Assembly (NCBI RefSeq): GCF_902491705.1
Contig: NZ_CABUIW010000007.1
Location: forward strand, 1-61,357
DNA length: 61,357 bases
Direction of reading: 5' to 3'
DNA from: an uncultured Lactobacillus sp.
Lineage (GTDB): Bacteria; Bacillota; Bacilli; Lactobacillales; Lactobacillaceae
The position numbers and the translations under genes are program-made. Shown here piece by piece: positions 26,922-35,476 of this stretch. The notes beneath the pieces were generated by a model, which did no database searches, was not told the DNA's origin, and saw nothing but the letters and a program-made list of their open reading frames with translations. How positions within the stretch are numbered: the stretch's first letter is position 1; each line of letters begins with the position of its first letter.

Positions 26922-28271
26922 ATGGATTTTACATTCGATTCAGACGACAATAAAAATGCTGTCATCAAAGTTATTGGTGTTGGCGGTGCCGGTGGCAATG
27001 CTGTTAACCGAATGATTGACGATGGTGTACAAGGCGTTTCCTTTATTGCAGCAAACACTGATGTGCAAGCTTTAAACAGCAATAAGGCTGAAAACAAGAT
27101 TCAATTAGGGCCAAAACTTACACGTGGTTTAGGTGCCGGTTCACATCCAGAAGTTGGACAAAAAGCAGCTGAAGAAAGTGAACAAACAATTGAAGATGCA
27201 CTAAAAGGTGCAGATATGATTTTCATTACTGCTGGTATGGGTGGTGGTACCGGTACTGGTGCTGCTCCTGTAGTAGCTAAAATTGCACGTGAGACAGGTG
27301 CTTTGACTGTTGGTGTAGTTACTCGTCCATTCAGTTTTGAAGGCCCTAAGCGTTCAAAAAACGCCGCTGAAGGTATTACTCAACTTAAGCAATACGTTGA
27401 TACTTTAGTTATTATTGCTAACAACCGTTTGCTTGAAATGGTAGATAAGAAGACCCCTATGATGGATGCCTTCAAGGAAGCAGACAATGTCTTGAAGCAA
27501 GGTGTTCAAGGTATTTCAGACCTGATTACTTCAACTGACTACGTTAACTTGGACTTTGCTGATGTTAAGACTGTTATGGAAAACCAAGGTGCAGCCTTAA
27601 TGGGTATTGGTCGTGCTAGTGGCGAAAACAGAACTGTTGAAGCTACTAAGTTGGCTATTTCTTCACCACTTCTTGAAGTTTCAATTGATGGTGCAAAGCA
27701 AGTTCTTCTTAACATTACTGGTGGACCTGACCTTACTTTGTTTGAAGCACAAGATGCTTCAGAAATTGTTTCTAAGGCTGCTGGTGATGATGTTAACATC
27801 ATCTTCGGTACTTCAATTAATCCTAACTTAGGTGATGAAGTTGTCGTAACTGTTATTGCAACAGGTATCGATTCTGAAGCTGAAGAAGCTGCTTCAAAGC
27901 AATTACCAGGACGCAGTCACCAAATTAAGGCTCAACCTAAGAAGGAAGAACCAGAAGTTAATAAGACTGTTCAACCTGAAAATCAACCAGTTGATCGTCC
28001 ACAAACAGTTCATCCTGCTTCTGAGTCAGAAGAAAAGCATGCAGCTCCAAAGCAAACTATGGTAGATCCTACTAGTGTTTGGGGCTTAAATGATAACCAA
28101 GATAATCAAAGAAGAAATGCAAAGCCTGCTGAACCAAAGAAAGATCAAGACAGCTTTGAAGCTTTTAATAATGAAGGCCAAGACAGCATTTCTCAAATTG
28201 AAACTAGTGCTCAAGATGACGATGATGACAATAGCGATATTCCATTCTTCAAGCATCGTGGCGAAAACTAG
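26922..28271 (+). CDS. ftsZ: Cell division tubulin FtsZ
   Basis: The GTPase polymerises into the Z-ring. The start is ATG 26922 behind AAAGGTGG. It has 449 residues, the tubulin signature GMGGGTGTGAAP (about 106-117), VGGAGGNAVNRM (about 18-29) and the NTD/T3 loops. A long acidic, Gln-rich linker (about 320-435) ends in the partner-binding tail DIPFFKHRGEN, the site for FtsA and SepF. Confidence 0.98.
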   Translation: MDFTFDSDDNKNAVIKVIGVGGAGGNAVNRMIDDGVQGVSFIAANTDVQALNSNKAENKIQLGPKLTRGLGAGSHPEVGQKAAEESEQTIEDALKGADMIFITAGMGGGTGTGAAPVVAKIARETGALTVGVVTRPFSFEGPKRSKNAAEGITQLKQYVDTLVIIANNRLLEMVDKKTPMMDAFKEADNVLKQGVQGISDLITSTDYVNLDFADVKTVMENQGAALMGIGRASGENRTVEATKLAISSPLLEVSIDGAKQVLLNITGGPDLTLFEAQDASEIVSKAAGDDVNIIFGTSINPNLGDEVVVTVIATGIDSEAEEAASKQLPGRSHQIKAQPKKEEPEVNKTVQPENQPVDRPQTVHPASESEEKHAAPKQTMVDPTSVWGLNDNQDNQRRNAKPAEPKKDQDSFEAFNNEGQDSISQIETSAQDDDDDNSDIPFFKHRGEN

Positions 28272-28289
28272 TAGCGGAGGTAGATGAAG

Positions 28290-28730
28290 ATGGCTTTTGA
28301 TAAATTAGGCAGATTCTTTGGAATTTCAAACGATGAAGAATTATCAAATGATGAAGAAGAATATGCTCCTCAAAATAACGAAAACAATACAGATGTACCT
28401 CTAAATTCTGTAAATCGCGATAATGTAGTATCAATTAAATCCGGTTTAAATTCATCTAAAAGCAAAATTGTATTGTATGAGCCTAGAGTTTATTCAGATG
28501 CTAAAGATGTTGCACAAAACTTGCTTAATAATAAAGCAGTTGTAATTAACTTTAGTAGAATGGAAGATAATTCAGCTCGTAGAATTGTTGATTTCATTAC
28601 AGGAACAGTTTATGCCTTGAATGGTGAAATCCAACGTATCGGTGACAGAATCTTTTTGGCTACGCCACCTAAGTTTGTTACTGATGGAAAAATTAGTGAT
28701 TTAGTGGATAAGAAAGATAACTTGAGTTAA
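28290..28730 (+). CDS. sepF: Cell division protein SepF
   Basis: ATG 28290 fits GGAGG at 8-base spacing; ATG 28284 two codons earlier is possible but too close. The 146-residue protein has an N-terminal membrane helix (AFDKLGRFFGI), an acidic linker and a SepF fold (about 60-140, VVINFSRMEDNSARRIVDFI). SepF rings bundle FtsZ filaments and are a second membrane anchor beside FtsA. Confidence 0.94.
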   Translation: MAFDKLGRFFGISNDEELSNDEEEYAPQNNENNTDVPLNSVNRDNVVSIKSGLNSSKSKIVLYEPRVYSDAKDVAQNLLNNKAVVINFSRMEDNSARRIVDFITGTVYALNGEIQRIGDRIFLATPPKFVTDGKISDLVDKKDNLS

Positions 28731-29032
28731 TGTTCAACGTATTACATGTAATTTATTTAATACTTACTTGGGTATTATGGCTCTACAGTCTTTTTATTGT
28801 AATAGATGCAATTATGAGCTGGTTACCAATGTTAAGAAATTCAGTTGTGGGACGCTTTTTGGATAAAGTCGTTAACCCATACTTGAATTTGTTTAGAAGA
28901 GGGCCATTAGCTAAATTAGCTTATTCAACGGGAATTGATGTTTCTCCGATAATTGCATTATTCATTTTGTATTTTGTACAAAATTATGTCTTGATTTGGA
29001 TTTTTAATCTTTTATTGAGGTTATTAGGTTAA
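28730..29032 (+). CDS. YggT family membrane protein
   Basis: The 100-residue protein has two hydrophobic hairpins (about 4-30 and 68-98) around the motif VVGRFLDKVVNPYLNLFRR, as in the YggT family found between sepF and ylmH in Firmicutes. Its role in division is suggested by this fixed place; the biochemical function is not known. It overlaps sepF and ylmH by one base each. Confidence 0.92.
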   Translation: MFNVLHVIYLILTWVLWLYSLFIVIDAIMSWLPMLRNSVVGRFLDKVVNPYLNLFRRGPLAKLAYSTGIDVSPIIALFILYFVQNYVLIWIFNLLLRLLG

Positions 29033-29832
29033 TGGAACGTAGACAAGCAAGTAAGTTTTACCCACATTTTAATCAAGAAGAAAGACCAGTAATTGACTAT
29101 TTTACTGGTCTTTTTAATCAATTAATTTTTAAACATGAACCAATTTTGACGGATTTTTTGGATCCGGCTAAAAGAGATATCTTAAAAACAATTGTTGGTA
29201 ATGATGCTTTTATTCAAGAGTACGGCGGCTATCCTAATGCAGAGAAAAAGAGGGCATTTTTAAGTGAGGAGTGGGTCAATCTTCGACCAGAAGATTATCA
29301 GATTCAGCCTTATGAAATCAACTACCCACAAAAATTTATTCAAATTAACCATAGTGCAGTCTTAGGAACTTTAGCAAATTCAGGCATTGATACCGATACT
29401 TTTGGCGATATTATTACTGACGAAAGCGGTAAGTGGCAATTCTTTGCTAAAAAAGAATTAAATGATTTCTTTGAAGAACAAATCGATCGAGTAGGAAGAG
29501 CTCAAGTAAAATTAAAGCCGATTTCTTTTAAAGAAGTTTTGGTGCCAGAAGATGATTCTAGTGAAAAAACAGAAGTTGTAGCTTCTATGAGAATCGATGC
29601 TGTTTTATCTGGGATTAGCAAACAAAGCCGTGGTCAAATCCAAAAGATGATTAATAGCAATTTAGTCAAATTAAATTGGCATGACATAGCAGATTCTAAT
29701 ATAATGGTAAAAGAAAACGATGTCTTAAGTTTAAGACATTTTGGTCGAATTTTAATTGAGGATATTTCGGCTACAAGAAAAGGTAAGTATAAGGTGGTGC
29801 TCAAACTTTGGCAAACAAAGAAGCAAAATTAA
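29032..29832 (+). CDS. ylmH: YlmH-type S4-domain RNA-binding protein
   Basis: The 266-residue protein has an N-terminal YlmH domain (about 1-175, with RAFLSEEWVNL and LGTLANSGIDTDTFGD) and a C-terminal S4 RNA-binding domain (about 185-255, RIDAVLSGISKQSRGQI). YlmH of related bacteria acts on ribosomes with stalled peptidyl-tRNA. It overlaps divIVA by 25 bases. Confidence 0.93.
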   Translation: MERRQASKFYPHFNQEERPVIDYFTGLFNQLIFKHEPILTDFLDPAKRDILKTIVGNDAFIQEYGGYPNAEKKRAFLSEEWVNLRPEDYQIQPYEINYPQKFIQINHSAVLGTLANSGIDTDTFGDIITDESGKWQFFAKKELNDFFEEQIDRVGRAQVKLKPISFKEVLVPEDDSSEKTEVVASMRIDAVLSGISKQSRGQIQKMINSNLVKLNWHDIADSNIMVKENDVLSLRHFGRILIEDISATRKGKYKVVLKLWQTKKQN

Positions 29833-30641
29833 CTCCAATGGATATTCATAATAAGGAGTTTAAATCCAGAGGCCGTAATGGATATGACCGCTATGAAGTA
29901 GATAGTTTCTTAGATGAAATTGTTGATAATTATGGGGATGCGCTTGACCAAATCGTTGATTTAAAGAATGAAGTTGTATCTTTAAATAATAAAAATAAAG
30001 ATTTACAAGCACAGGTTGATAAATATAACGATAAAAAGAGGTCAATCAATAAGTCTCTTGTTTCTGCTCAACAAAATGCAGATGAAATGAAAAAAAGAGC
30101 AGAAGCAGAGGCTAAGCGTGTTGTTGCAGAAGCTAAAAAGCAAGCTGAAACTGATACAAGTTATCAGAAGCAACAACAAGAAGTTATTTCAAGTGATTAC
30201 AAACGTTTGAAAGAACAAATTGGTGAATTCCGCAATCGCATGCAAGCAATGTTGCAAGCTGAAATTGATAATTTAAACGATGAACGTTGGCAACATGCTT
30301 TGGACGAATATTTCCATACTCAACGTTTTTATCCAGGTAATGGTGCTGAACCCGTTCCTGCAGGTCCAGAAAGCCAAGAAGAAGAGTTTGCTCGTGAAGC
30401 TGCGTTAGATGATGACGACGAAGATGTTGACAATTATGATGAAGATGACGTAAACTTTTCTCAAGACCCTGATGATTTAAGTTTAGATCCGCCAGATGAT
30501 CCAGATGACACTGACGATGATGATTCTGCTCCTAAGCCAATGACAGGGGACAGTCCGAGTCATGAAACAATTAATATTAAACCTGAGACTACTAATAATT
30601 TAGGCTCAAAGATTGTTTTTCCGGACAATTACAAAAAATAG
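29808..30641 (+). CDS. divIVA: Cell division initiation protein DivIVA
   Basis: The 277-residue polar and septal protein senses negative membrane curvature. The start is TTG 29808 (AAGGTGG upstream, inside ylmH). The N-terminal membrane-binding domain (about 10-55) has KEFKSRGRNGYDRYEVDSFL. A coiled coil (about 60-155) follows, then a very acidic C-terminal tail (about 195-245), longer than in B. subtilis. It closes the division cluster. Confidence 0.95.
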   Translation: MANKEAKLTPMDIHNKEFKSRGRNGYDRYEVDSFLDEIVDNYGDALDQIVDLKNEVVSLNNKNKDLQAQVDKYNDKKRSINKSLVSAQQNADEMKKRAEAEAKRVVAEAKKQAETDTSYQKQQQEVISSDYKRLKEQIGEFRNRMQAMLQAEIDNLNDERWQHALDEYFHTQRFYPGNGAEPVPAGPESQEEEFAREAALDDDDEDVDNYDEDDVNFSQDPDDLSLDPPDDPDDTDDDDSAPKPMTGDSPSHETINIKPETTNNLGSKIVFPDNYKK

Positions 30642-30644
30642 ATA

Positions 30645-30849
30645 ATTAGATTGACAGTAAAACTTGATGGCAAATCAGCGAGTTAGTGATGGTGTGAGAC
30701 TAACATAAGAGCCGGATAGTTGATCAGCTGCCTATTAATCTAAACGCCTTTTGCACGTTACGCAAAGTTAAGTGGAACTCTTTTAGAGTTCAATTTAGGT
30801 GGTACCACGGTTAACCTCGTCCTAATTTTGGACGAGGTTTTCTTTTTTT
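30645..30849 (+). promoter_or_regulatory. T-box leader for ileS
   Basis: The T-box core AGGTGGTACCACGG is at 30797-30810. The terminator CCTCGTCC/GGACGAGG (30815-30837) is followed by a T run. Stem I appears to be closed by TTAGAT pairing with ATCTAA, with AGTAA on the 5' side of the specifier loop; ATT at 30734-30736 is then the likely isoleucine specifier. ATC at 30723-30725 is a second candidate. Uncharged tRNA-Ile should favour read-through into ileS. TTGACA at 30651 lies within it without a good -10. Confidence 0.93.
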
Positions 30850-30866
30850 AGAAAGGAATTAAGTTA

Positions 30867-33653
30867 ATGAGAATTAAGGATACGCTTAATTTAGGTAAAA
30901 CTAAATTTAAGATGCGCGGTAATTTACCTGTTCGTGAAGCTCAATGGCAAAAAGAATGGGAAGAAAATGATTTATACGAACAAAGATTGAAGTTAAATGA
31001 AGGTCATCCTCGTTTTGACTTACACGATGGCCCTCCATTTGCCAACGGTAATATTCACATGGGTCACGCTTTGAACAAGATTTCAAAGGACATCATTGTT
31101 CGTTACAAGAATATGAATGGTTACTACGCACCATACGTTCCAGGTTGGGATACTCACGGCCTTCCAGTTGAACAACAATTGGCTAAAAAGGGCGTAGACC
31201 GTAAGACAATGGATCGTGCTAAATATCGTGAACTTTGTCGTCAATATGCTGAAGAACAAATTCAAAAGCAAATGACTGACTTCAAGCGTCTTGGTGTAAT
31301 GGCAGATTGGGATCACCCATACATTACTTTGCAACATGACTTTGAAGCACAAGAAATTCGTGTCTTCGGTGAAATGTTTAAGAAGGGCTACATTTACAAG
31401 GGCTTAAAGCCAGTTTATTGGTCATGGTCAAGTGAATCTACTTTAGCTGAAGCTGAAGTTGAATATCATGATATCAAGTCACCAAGAATCTATGTAGCAT
31501 TTCCAATTAAAGACGGTAAAGGTAAGTTGGGTTCAGATGTATCACTTGTAATTTGGACTACTACCCCTTGGACTATTCCAAGTAATGTAGGTATTACCCT
31601 TAACCCTAAGTTTGACTACTCAGTAGTTGAAGTTAATGGCAAGAAATACGTTATCGGTACTGATCGTTTACCAGCAGTAGCTGAAGATTTGGGTTGGAAA
31701 GATTACAAAGTCTTAAAGCACATGGCTGGTACAGAATTCGATCGTATGACTTACAAGCACCCACTTTACGACATAACTGGTTTAGTTATGAACGATGCTT
31801 ATGTTACTGATGACGATGGTACTGGTTTAGTTCACAACGCAACTGGTTTTGGTGAAGATGACTACCGTGTTGGTCAAAAGTATGGCATCCCTGTCTTCAG
31901 TCCAATGGATGCACAAGGTCGCTTTACTAAAGATGTTCCAGACCCAGATTTAGTAGGTATGTTCTACGATGATGCTAATAAGGTTGTTGCAGATAAATTG
32001 AAGAAGGCTGGCGCACTTCTTAAGTTAAGCTTCTTTACTCACTCATACCCACACGATTGGCGTACTAAGAAGCCAGTTATCTATCGTGCAACTACACAAT
32101 GGTTTGCTTCAATTGACAAGTTTAGAGATCAAATTCTTGATCAAATTGAAAAAGCAAAATTTATTCCTACATGGGGTAAGACTCGTCTTTACAACATGAT
32201 TAAAGACCGTGGCGACTGGGTAATTTCACGTCAACGTGCTTGGGGTGTTCCACTTCCAATTTTCTACGCAGAAGATGGTACTCCAATCGTTACTCCAGAA
32301 ACTATTAACCATATTGCTGATATCTTTGAAAAAGAAGGCTCAAACGCTTGGTACACTCATACTGCCAAGGAATTGTTGCCAGACGGCTTTACTTCAGAAC
32401 ATTCACCAAATGGCAAGTTTACTAAAGAAACAGATATCCTTGATGTTTGGTTTGACTCAGGTTCTTCATGGTCAGGCGTTATGGAAAAACGCGATGGCTT
32501 GCACTACCCAGCTGATCTTTACCTTGAAGGTAGTGACCAATACCGTGGTTGGTTCAACTCAAGTTTGATTACTTCAGTTGCCGTAACTGGCAAGGCTCCT
32601 TATAAAGAAGTATTGTCACAAGGTTTCGTATTGGATGATAAGGGCCACAAGATGTCTAAGTCTCTTGGTAACGTTATTTCACCAAACGACGTCATCAAGA
32701 AGATGGGTGCCGAAATCATTAGACTTTGGGTTGCTCAAGCTGATACTACTTCTGATGTTGCAGTTTCAATGGGTATTTTGCAACAATCAGCAGAAAGCTA
32801 CAGAAAGATCAGAAATACTTTCCGTTACATGTTAGCTAACACTAGTGACTTTGATCCAAAGGAAAACCGTGTTGCTTACGATGATCTTCGTTCAGTTGAC
32901 CAATACATGGAAGTTAAGTTAAATGACTTGGTAAAGGAATGCTTGGCTGCATATGACAAGTTTGACTTTACTTCAGTATTCAAGAAGGTCTTCAACTTTA
33001 TTTCTAATGATCTTTCAGCATTCTACCTTGATTTTGCTAAGGACGTTCTTTACATTGAAAGAGAAGACAGCAATGCACGTCGCTCAATGCAAACTGTTAT
33101 TTACGATGCTGCAGTTAAGTTGGCTAAGATCTTGACTCCAATTTTGCCACACACTATGGAAGAAATTTGGGGCTTCTTGAAGGAACCAGAAGACTACGTA
33201 CAACTTGCTAACATGCCTAAGGTTGAAAGTTATGCAAACCACGATGAACTTCTTGAAAACTGGGCTAAGTTTATGAAGCTTCGTGATGACGTATTAAAGG
33301 CATTGGAAGATGCAAGAAATAAGAAGTTAATCGGTAAGTCATTTGAAGCAGCTGTAACTATTTATCCTGATAAGGAAACTAAGGCTATGCTTGATGATTT
33401 AGATGCTGACTTCAGACAAATTTTGATCGTATCTAAGTTAACTATTGCTGATGGCGATGCACCTGAAAATGTTGAAAAATTGAATAATGCAAGTATCGTA
33501 GTTGAACATGCTGAAGGCGAAGTTTGTCCTCGTTGTAGAATGATCAGAACCGATATTGGTGAAGATCCTAAGTTGCCAAAACTTTGTGGTCGTTGTGCCA
33601 AGATTGTAGAAGCTGATTATCCAGAAGCTGTTCAAGAAGGATTAGAAGACTAA
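30867..33653 (+). CDS. ileS: Isoleucyl-tRNA synthetase
   Basis: The 928-residue class I enzyme charges tRNA-Ile and edits valine. HMGH is at 64-67 and KMSKS near 595. The editing domain (about 200-400) has WTTTPWTIPSN. The C-terminal zinc knuckle CPRC...CGRC (about 891-914) marks the bacterial type. AGAAAGGAA precedes ATG 30867. It is controlled by the T-box, and the next gene starts within its TAATG. Confidence 0.98.
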   Translation: MRIKDTLNLGKTKFKMRGNLPVREAQWQKEWEENDLYEQRLKLNEGHPRFDLHDGPPFANGNIHMGHALNKISKDIIVRYKNMNGYYAPYVPGWDTHGLPVEQQLAKKGVDRKTMDRAKYRELCRQYAEEQIQKQMTDFKRLGVMADWDHPYITLQHDFEAQEIRVFGEMFKKGYIYKGLKPVYWSWSSESTLAEAEVEYHDIKSPRIYVAFPIKDGKGKLGSDVSLVIWTTTPWTIPSNVGITLNPKFDYSVVEVNGKKYVIGTDRLPAVAEDLGWKDYKVLKHMAGTEFDRMTYKHPLYDITGLVMNDAYVTDDDGTGLVHNATGFGEDDYRVGQKYGIPVFSPMDAQGRFTKDVPDPDLVGMFYDDANKVVADKLKKAGALLKLSFFTHSYPHDWRTKKPVIYRATTQWFASIDKFRDQILDQIEKAKFIPTWGKTRLYNMIKDRGDWVISRQRAWGVPLPIFYAEDGTPIVTPETINHIADIFEKEGSNAWYTHTAKELLPDGFTSEHSPNGKFTKETDILDVWFDSGSSWSGVMEKRDGLHYPADLYLEGSDQYRGWFNSSLITSVAVTGKAPYKEVLSQGFVLDDKGHKMSKSLGNVISPNDVIKKMGAEIIRLWVAQADTTSDVAVSMGILQQSAESYRKIRNTFRYMLANTSDFDPKENRVAYDDLRSVDQYMEVKLNDLVKECLAAYDKFDFTSVFKKVFNFISNDLSAFYLDFAKDVLYIEREDSNARRSMQTVIYDAAVKLAKILTPILPHTMEEIWGFLKEPEDYVQLANMPKVESYANHDELLENWAKFMKLRDDVLKALEDARNKKLIGKSFEAAVTIYPDKETKAMLDDLDADFRQILIVSKLTIADGDAPENVEKLNNASIVVEHAEGEVCPRCRMIRTDIGEDPKLPKLCGRCAKIVEADYPEAVQEGLED

Positions 33654-33856
33654 TGCGTTTAGGTACTGTTAAACAATTCGATGATGGTAGCAGCTATGGC
33701 TTTATCGAAGATGATAAAAATCACAAATCATACTTTGTCTTTTATAAGGCCATTAAAGAAGAAGGCTATAAAACTTTAAAAGTAGGCGATAGAGTTAAGT
33801 ATCAATTAGCTCAAGGAAAAAATGGCCTACAATGTGTTAACGTTTATTTAGCCTAA
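33653..33856 (+). CDS. Cold-shock-domain-like small protein
   Basis: The 67-residue product has the length and layout of CspA proteins: GTVKQFDDGSSYGFIEDD at the start resembles G-x-V-K-x-F-...-G-F-I, and YFVFYKAI resembles RNP2 VFVHFSAI. The aromatic RNP1 motif is altered (K-G-F-G-F-I is here SSYGFI). It probably binds single-stranded nucleic acid, but less like a classic RNA chaperone. It overlaps the ileS stop by one base, so it is translated from the ileS mRNA. Confidence 0.8.
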   Translation: MRLGTVKQFDDGSSYGFIEDDKNHKSYFVFYKAIKEEGYKTLKVGDRVKYQLAQGKNGLQCVNVYLA

Positions 33857-33874
33857 AAGGAGACAAGAGACTTA

Positions 33875-34444
33875 GTGGATTTAAAAGAAACAGAAATCTC
33901 TTCACAGCAGATTTTTCAAGGACGAATTTTAGATTTATCCGTTCGTACAATCAAGCTTCCTAATGGTGAAACTGCAACAAGAGAAATAATCAAGCACCGT
34001 CCAGCATCTGGTGTAATTGCTATTAATGATGAACAAAAGATGCTTTTAGTAAAGCAATGGCGTGAAGCAATTAAGCAATTGACGCTAGAAATACCAGCAG
34101 GATTAATTGATCCTACAGATGCTAGTCCTCTTGATGCAATGAAGCGTGAATTAAATGAAGAGGGCGGCTATAAGGCAGAATATTGGGAAAAGGTAAGTGA
34201 ATTTTACTCAAATCCAGGCTTCTGTGATGAAAAGATGTATCTTTTCTACTGTGATACTTTAACTAAACTTACTGATAAGCGTTCATTAGATGAAGATGAA
34301 TTCTTGACTGCTGATTGGTATAGCTTAGATGAATTGAAGAATTTGCTATCTGAAGGAAAAATTGTTGATGCTAAGACTATTTACGCAATTACTGTTTGGG
34401 AAAACATGTTATTGCGTAATGCTCAAAGCGAGAATAAAGAATAA
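33875..34444 (+). CDS. Nudix hydrolase, ADP-ribose pyrophosphatase type
   Basis: The 189-residue protein starts at GTG 33875 behind AGGAGACA. The fold has the upstream LTLEIPAGLIDPTDAS and the Nudix helix MKRELNEEGGY (about residues 89-99). The box differs from the consensus: the first Glu is Asp and the following spacer is one residue longer. The family removes the pyrophosphate link of ADP-ribose or related compounds. The catalytic RE..EE is intact, so activity is likely. Confidence 0.9.
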   Translation: MDLKETEISSQQIFQGRILDLSVRTIKLPNGETATREIIKHRPASGVIAINDEQKMLLVKQWREAIKQLTLEIPAGLIDPTDASPLDAMKRELNEEGGYKAEYWEKVSEFYSNPGFCDEKMYLFYCDTLTKLTDKRSLDEDEFLTADWYSLDELKNLLSEGKIVDAKTIYAITVWENMLLRNAQSENKE

Positions 34445-34446
34445 CA

Positions 34447-34758
34447 ATGACAGAAAAACGCTCTGATTATCGTAAGAGACAGAAAAAGAATTTATTCGGT
34501 AAAGTTAAATCTGCCTTTTCAGATAATGATTCAGAAGAAGTAGATGTTAATCCCGATTTTACAAAGGATAAGCCGGCAGAAATGCCGCGTCGTCCTTTGG
34601 CTGGGGATGGACAAGAATTTTATCAGCATGATGAACCGATTGATAAAGAAGCAGTACGTGAAAATAAGGCTTTAAAACTGAAAAAAAGATTGAATCGTGC
34701 TATTCTGTTAGTAATCGTGTTGATTGTTTTAGTGCTGCTTGCACTATTTCATTTATAA
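34447..34758 (+). CDS. Hypothetical tail-anchored protein
   Basis: The 103-residue protein has a basic head (KRSDYRKRQKKNLF), an acidic and polar middle with the segment EMPRRPLAGDGQEFYQ, and a single C-terminal hydrophobic segment (about 80-103). That makes a tail-anchored membrane protein with its head in the cytoplasm. I know no function. It is packed between the Nudix gene (2-base gap) and mtnN (about 20-base gap), so it is part of that operon. Confidence 0.75.
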   Translation: MTEKRSDYRKRQKKNLFGKVKSAFSDNDSEEVDVNPDFTKDKPAEMPRRPLAGDGQEFYQHDEPIDKEAVRENKALKLKKRLNRAILLVIVLIVLVLLALFHL

Positions 34759-34777
34759 TTTGGAAATGAGGAATAAG

Positions 34778-35473
34778 ATGAAGATTGCGATTATCGTCCC
34801 AATGGCTGAAGAAGCTGAATTTTATCGTAATCATTTCCATTCAGAAAATAAAGAAATGTTCGGATCGACTGAATTCGAACATTTTTCTGTTAATGGCAAT
34901 GATGTATATTTAGGCTTAAGTGGTATTGGCAAAGTCCAAGCAGCCATGAACCTTTCTAGTTTATTAACTAGTGTTGATATTGATGTAATATTTATGACTG
35001 GTTCAGCCGGTGCTCTTAAAGAAGATGTTCATCAAGAAGATCTTGTATTACCTAATGCTTTTGCATATTATGATGCACACAATACTGCAGCTGGTGATTA
35101 TGTGGAAGGACAAATCCCTCAACAACCAGCCCAATTTGTACTTGATTCACCAGAACGTGATGCCTTTGCAAATTATTTAAATAAGCAAAATGTTGCATTT
35201 CGTGAAGGTTTAGTTGTAACAGGTGACTCATTTATCGCATCAAATGAACAAAAAGATATGATAAAGAAAAACTTCCCAGATGCTCTATGCGTTGAGATGG
35301 AAGGTGCGGCTTTTGCACAAGTTGCTCATGCCTTTAATAAGCCATTGGTTGCTATGCGTGCAATCTCTGATAATGGCGATGGTTCAGCTAATGAGGATTT
35401 CGATACTTTTGTAAAGAAGGTTGGAGCTAAGGCCGCTAAGTTAATTAGTGATTATGTAGAAAAGATGAATTAG
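34778..35473 (+). CDS. mtnN: 5'-methylthioadenosine/S-adenosylhomocysteine nucleosidase
   Basis: The 231-residue enzyme cleaves adenine from MTA and SAH, in methyl-donor recycling and the path to autoinducer-2. ATG 34778 has GAGGAATAAG upstream; the longer frame from 34739 overlaps the previous gene and is rejected. Motifs are MAEEAEFYRNHF (catalytic Glu near 11), SGIGKVQAA (about 47), GSAGAL (about 75), CVEMEGAAFAQV (about 171) and RAISDNGDG (Asp near 195). Confidence 0.95.
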   Translation: MKIAIIVPMAEEAEFYRNHFHSENKEMFGSTEFEHFSVNGNDVYLGLSGIGKVQAAMNLSSLLTSVDIDVIFMTGSAGALKEDVHQEDLVLPNAFAYYDAHNTAAGDYVEGQIPQQPAQFVLDSPERDAFANYLNKQNVAFREGLVVTGDSFIASNEQKDMIKKNFPDALCVEMEGAAFAQVAHAFNKPLVAMRAISDNGDGSANEDFDTFVKKVGAKAAKLISDYVEKMN

Positions 35474-35476
35474 AAT

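Noticed and set aside
30651..30656. Perfect TTGACA as -35 of ileS
   Set aside because: No -10 lies at 16-18 bases and the position falls in the lower stem of the T-box; the match may be chance.
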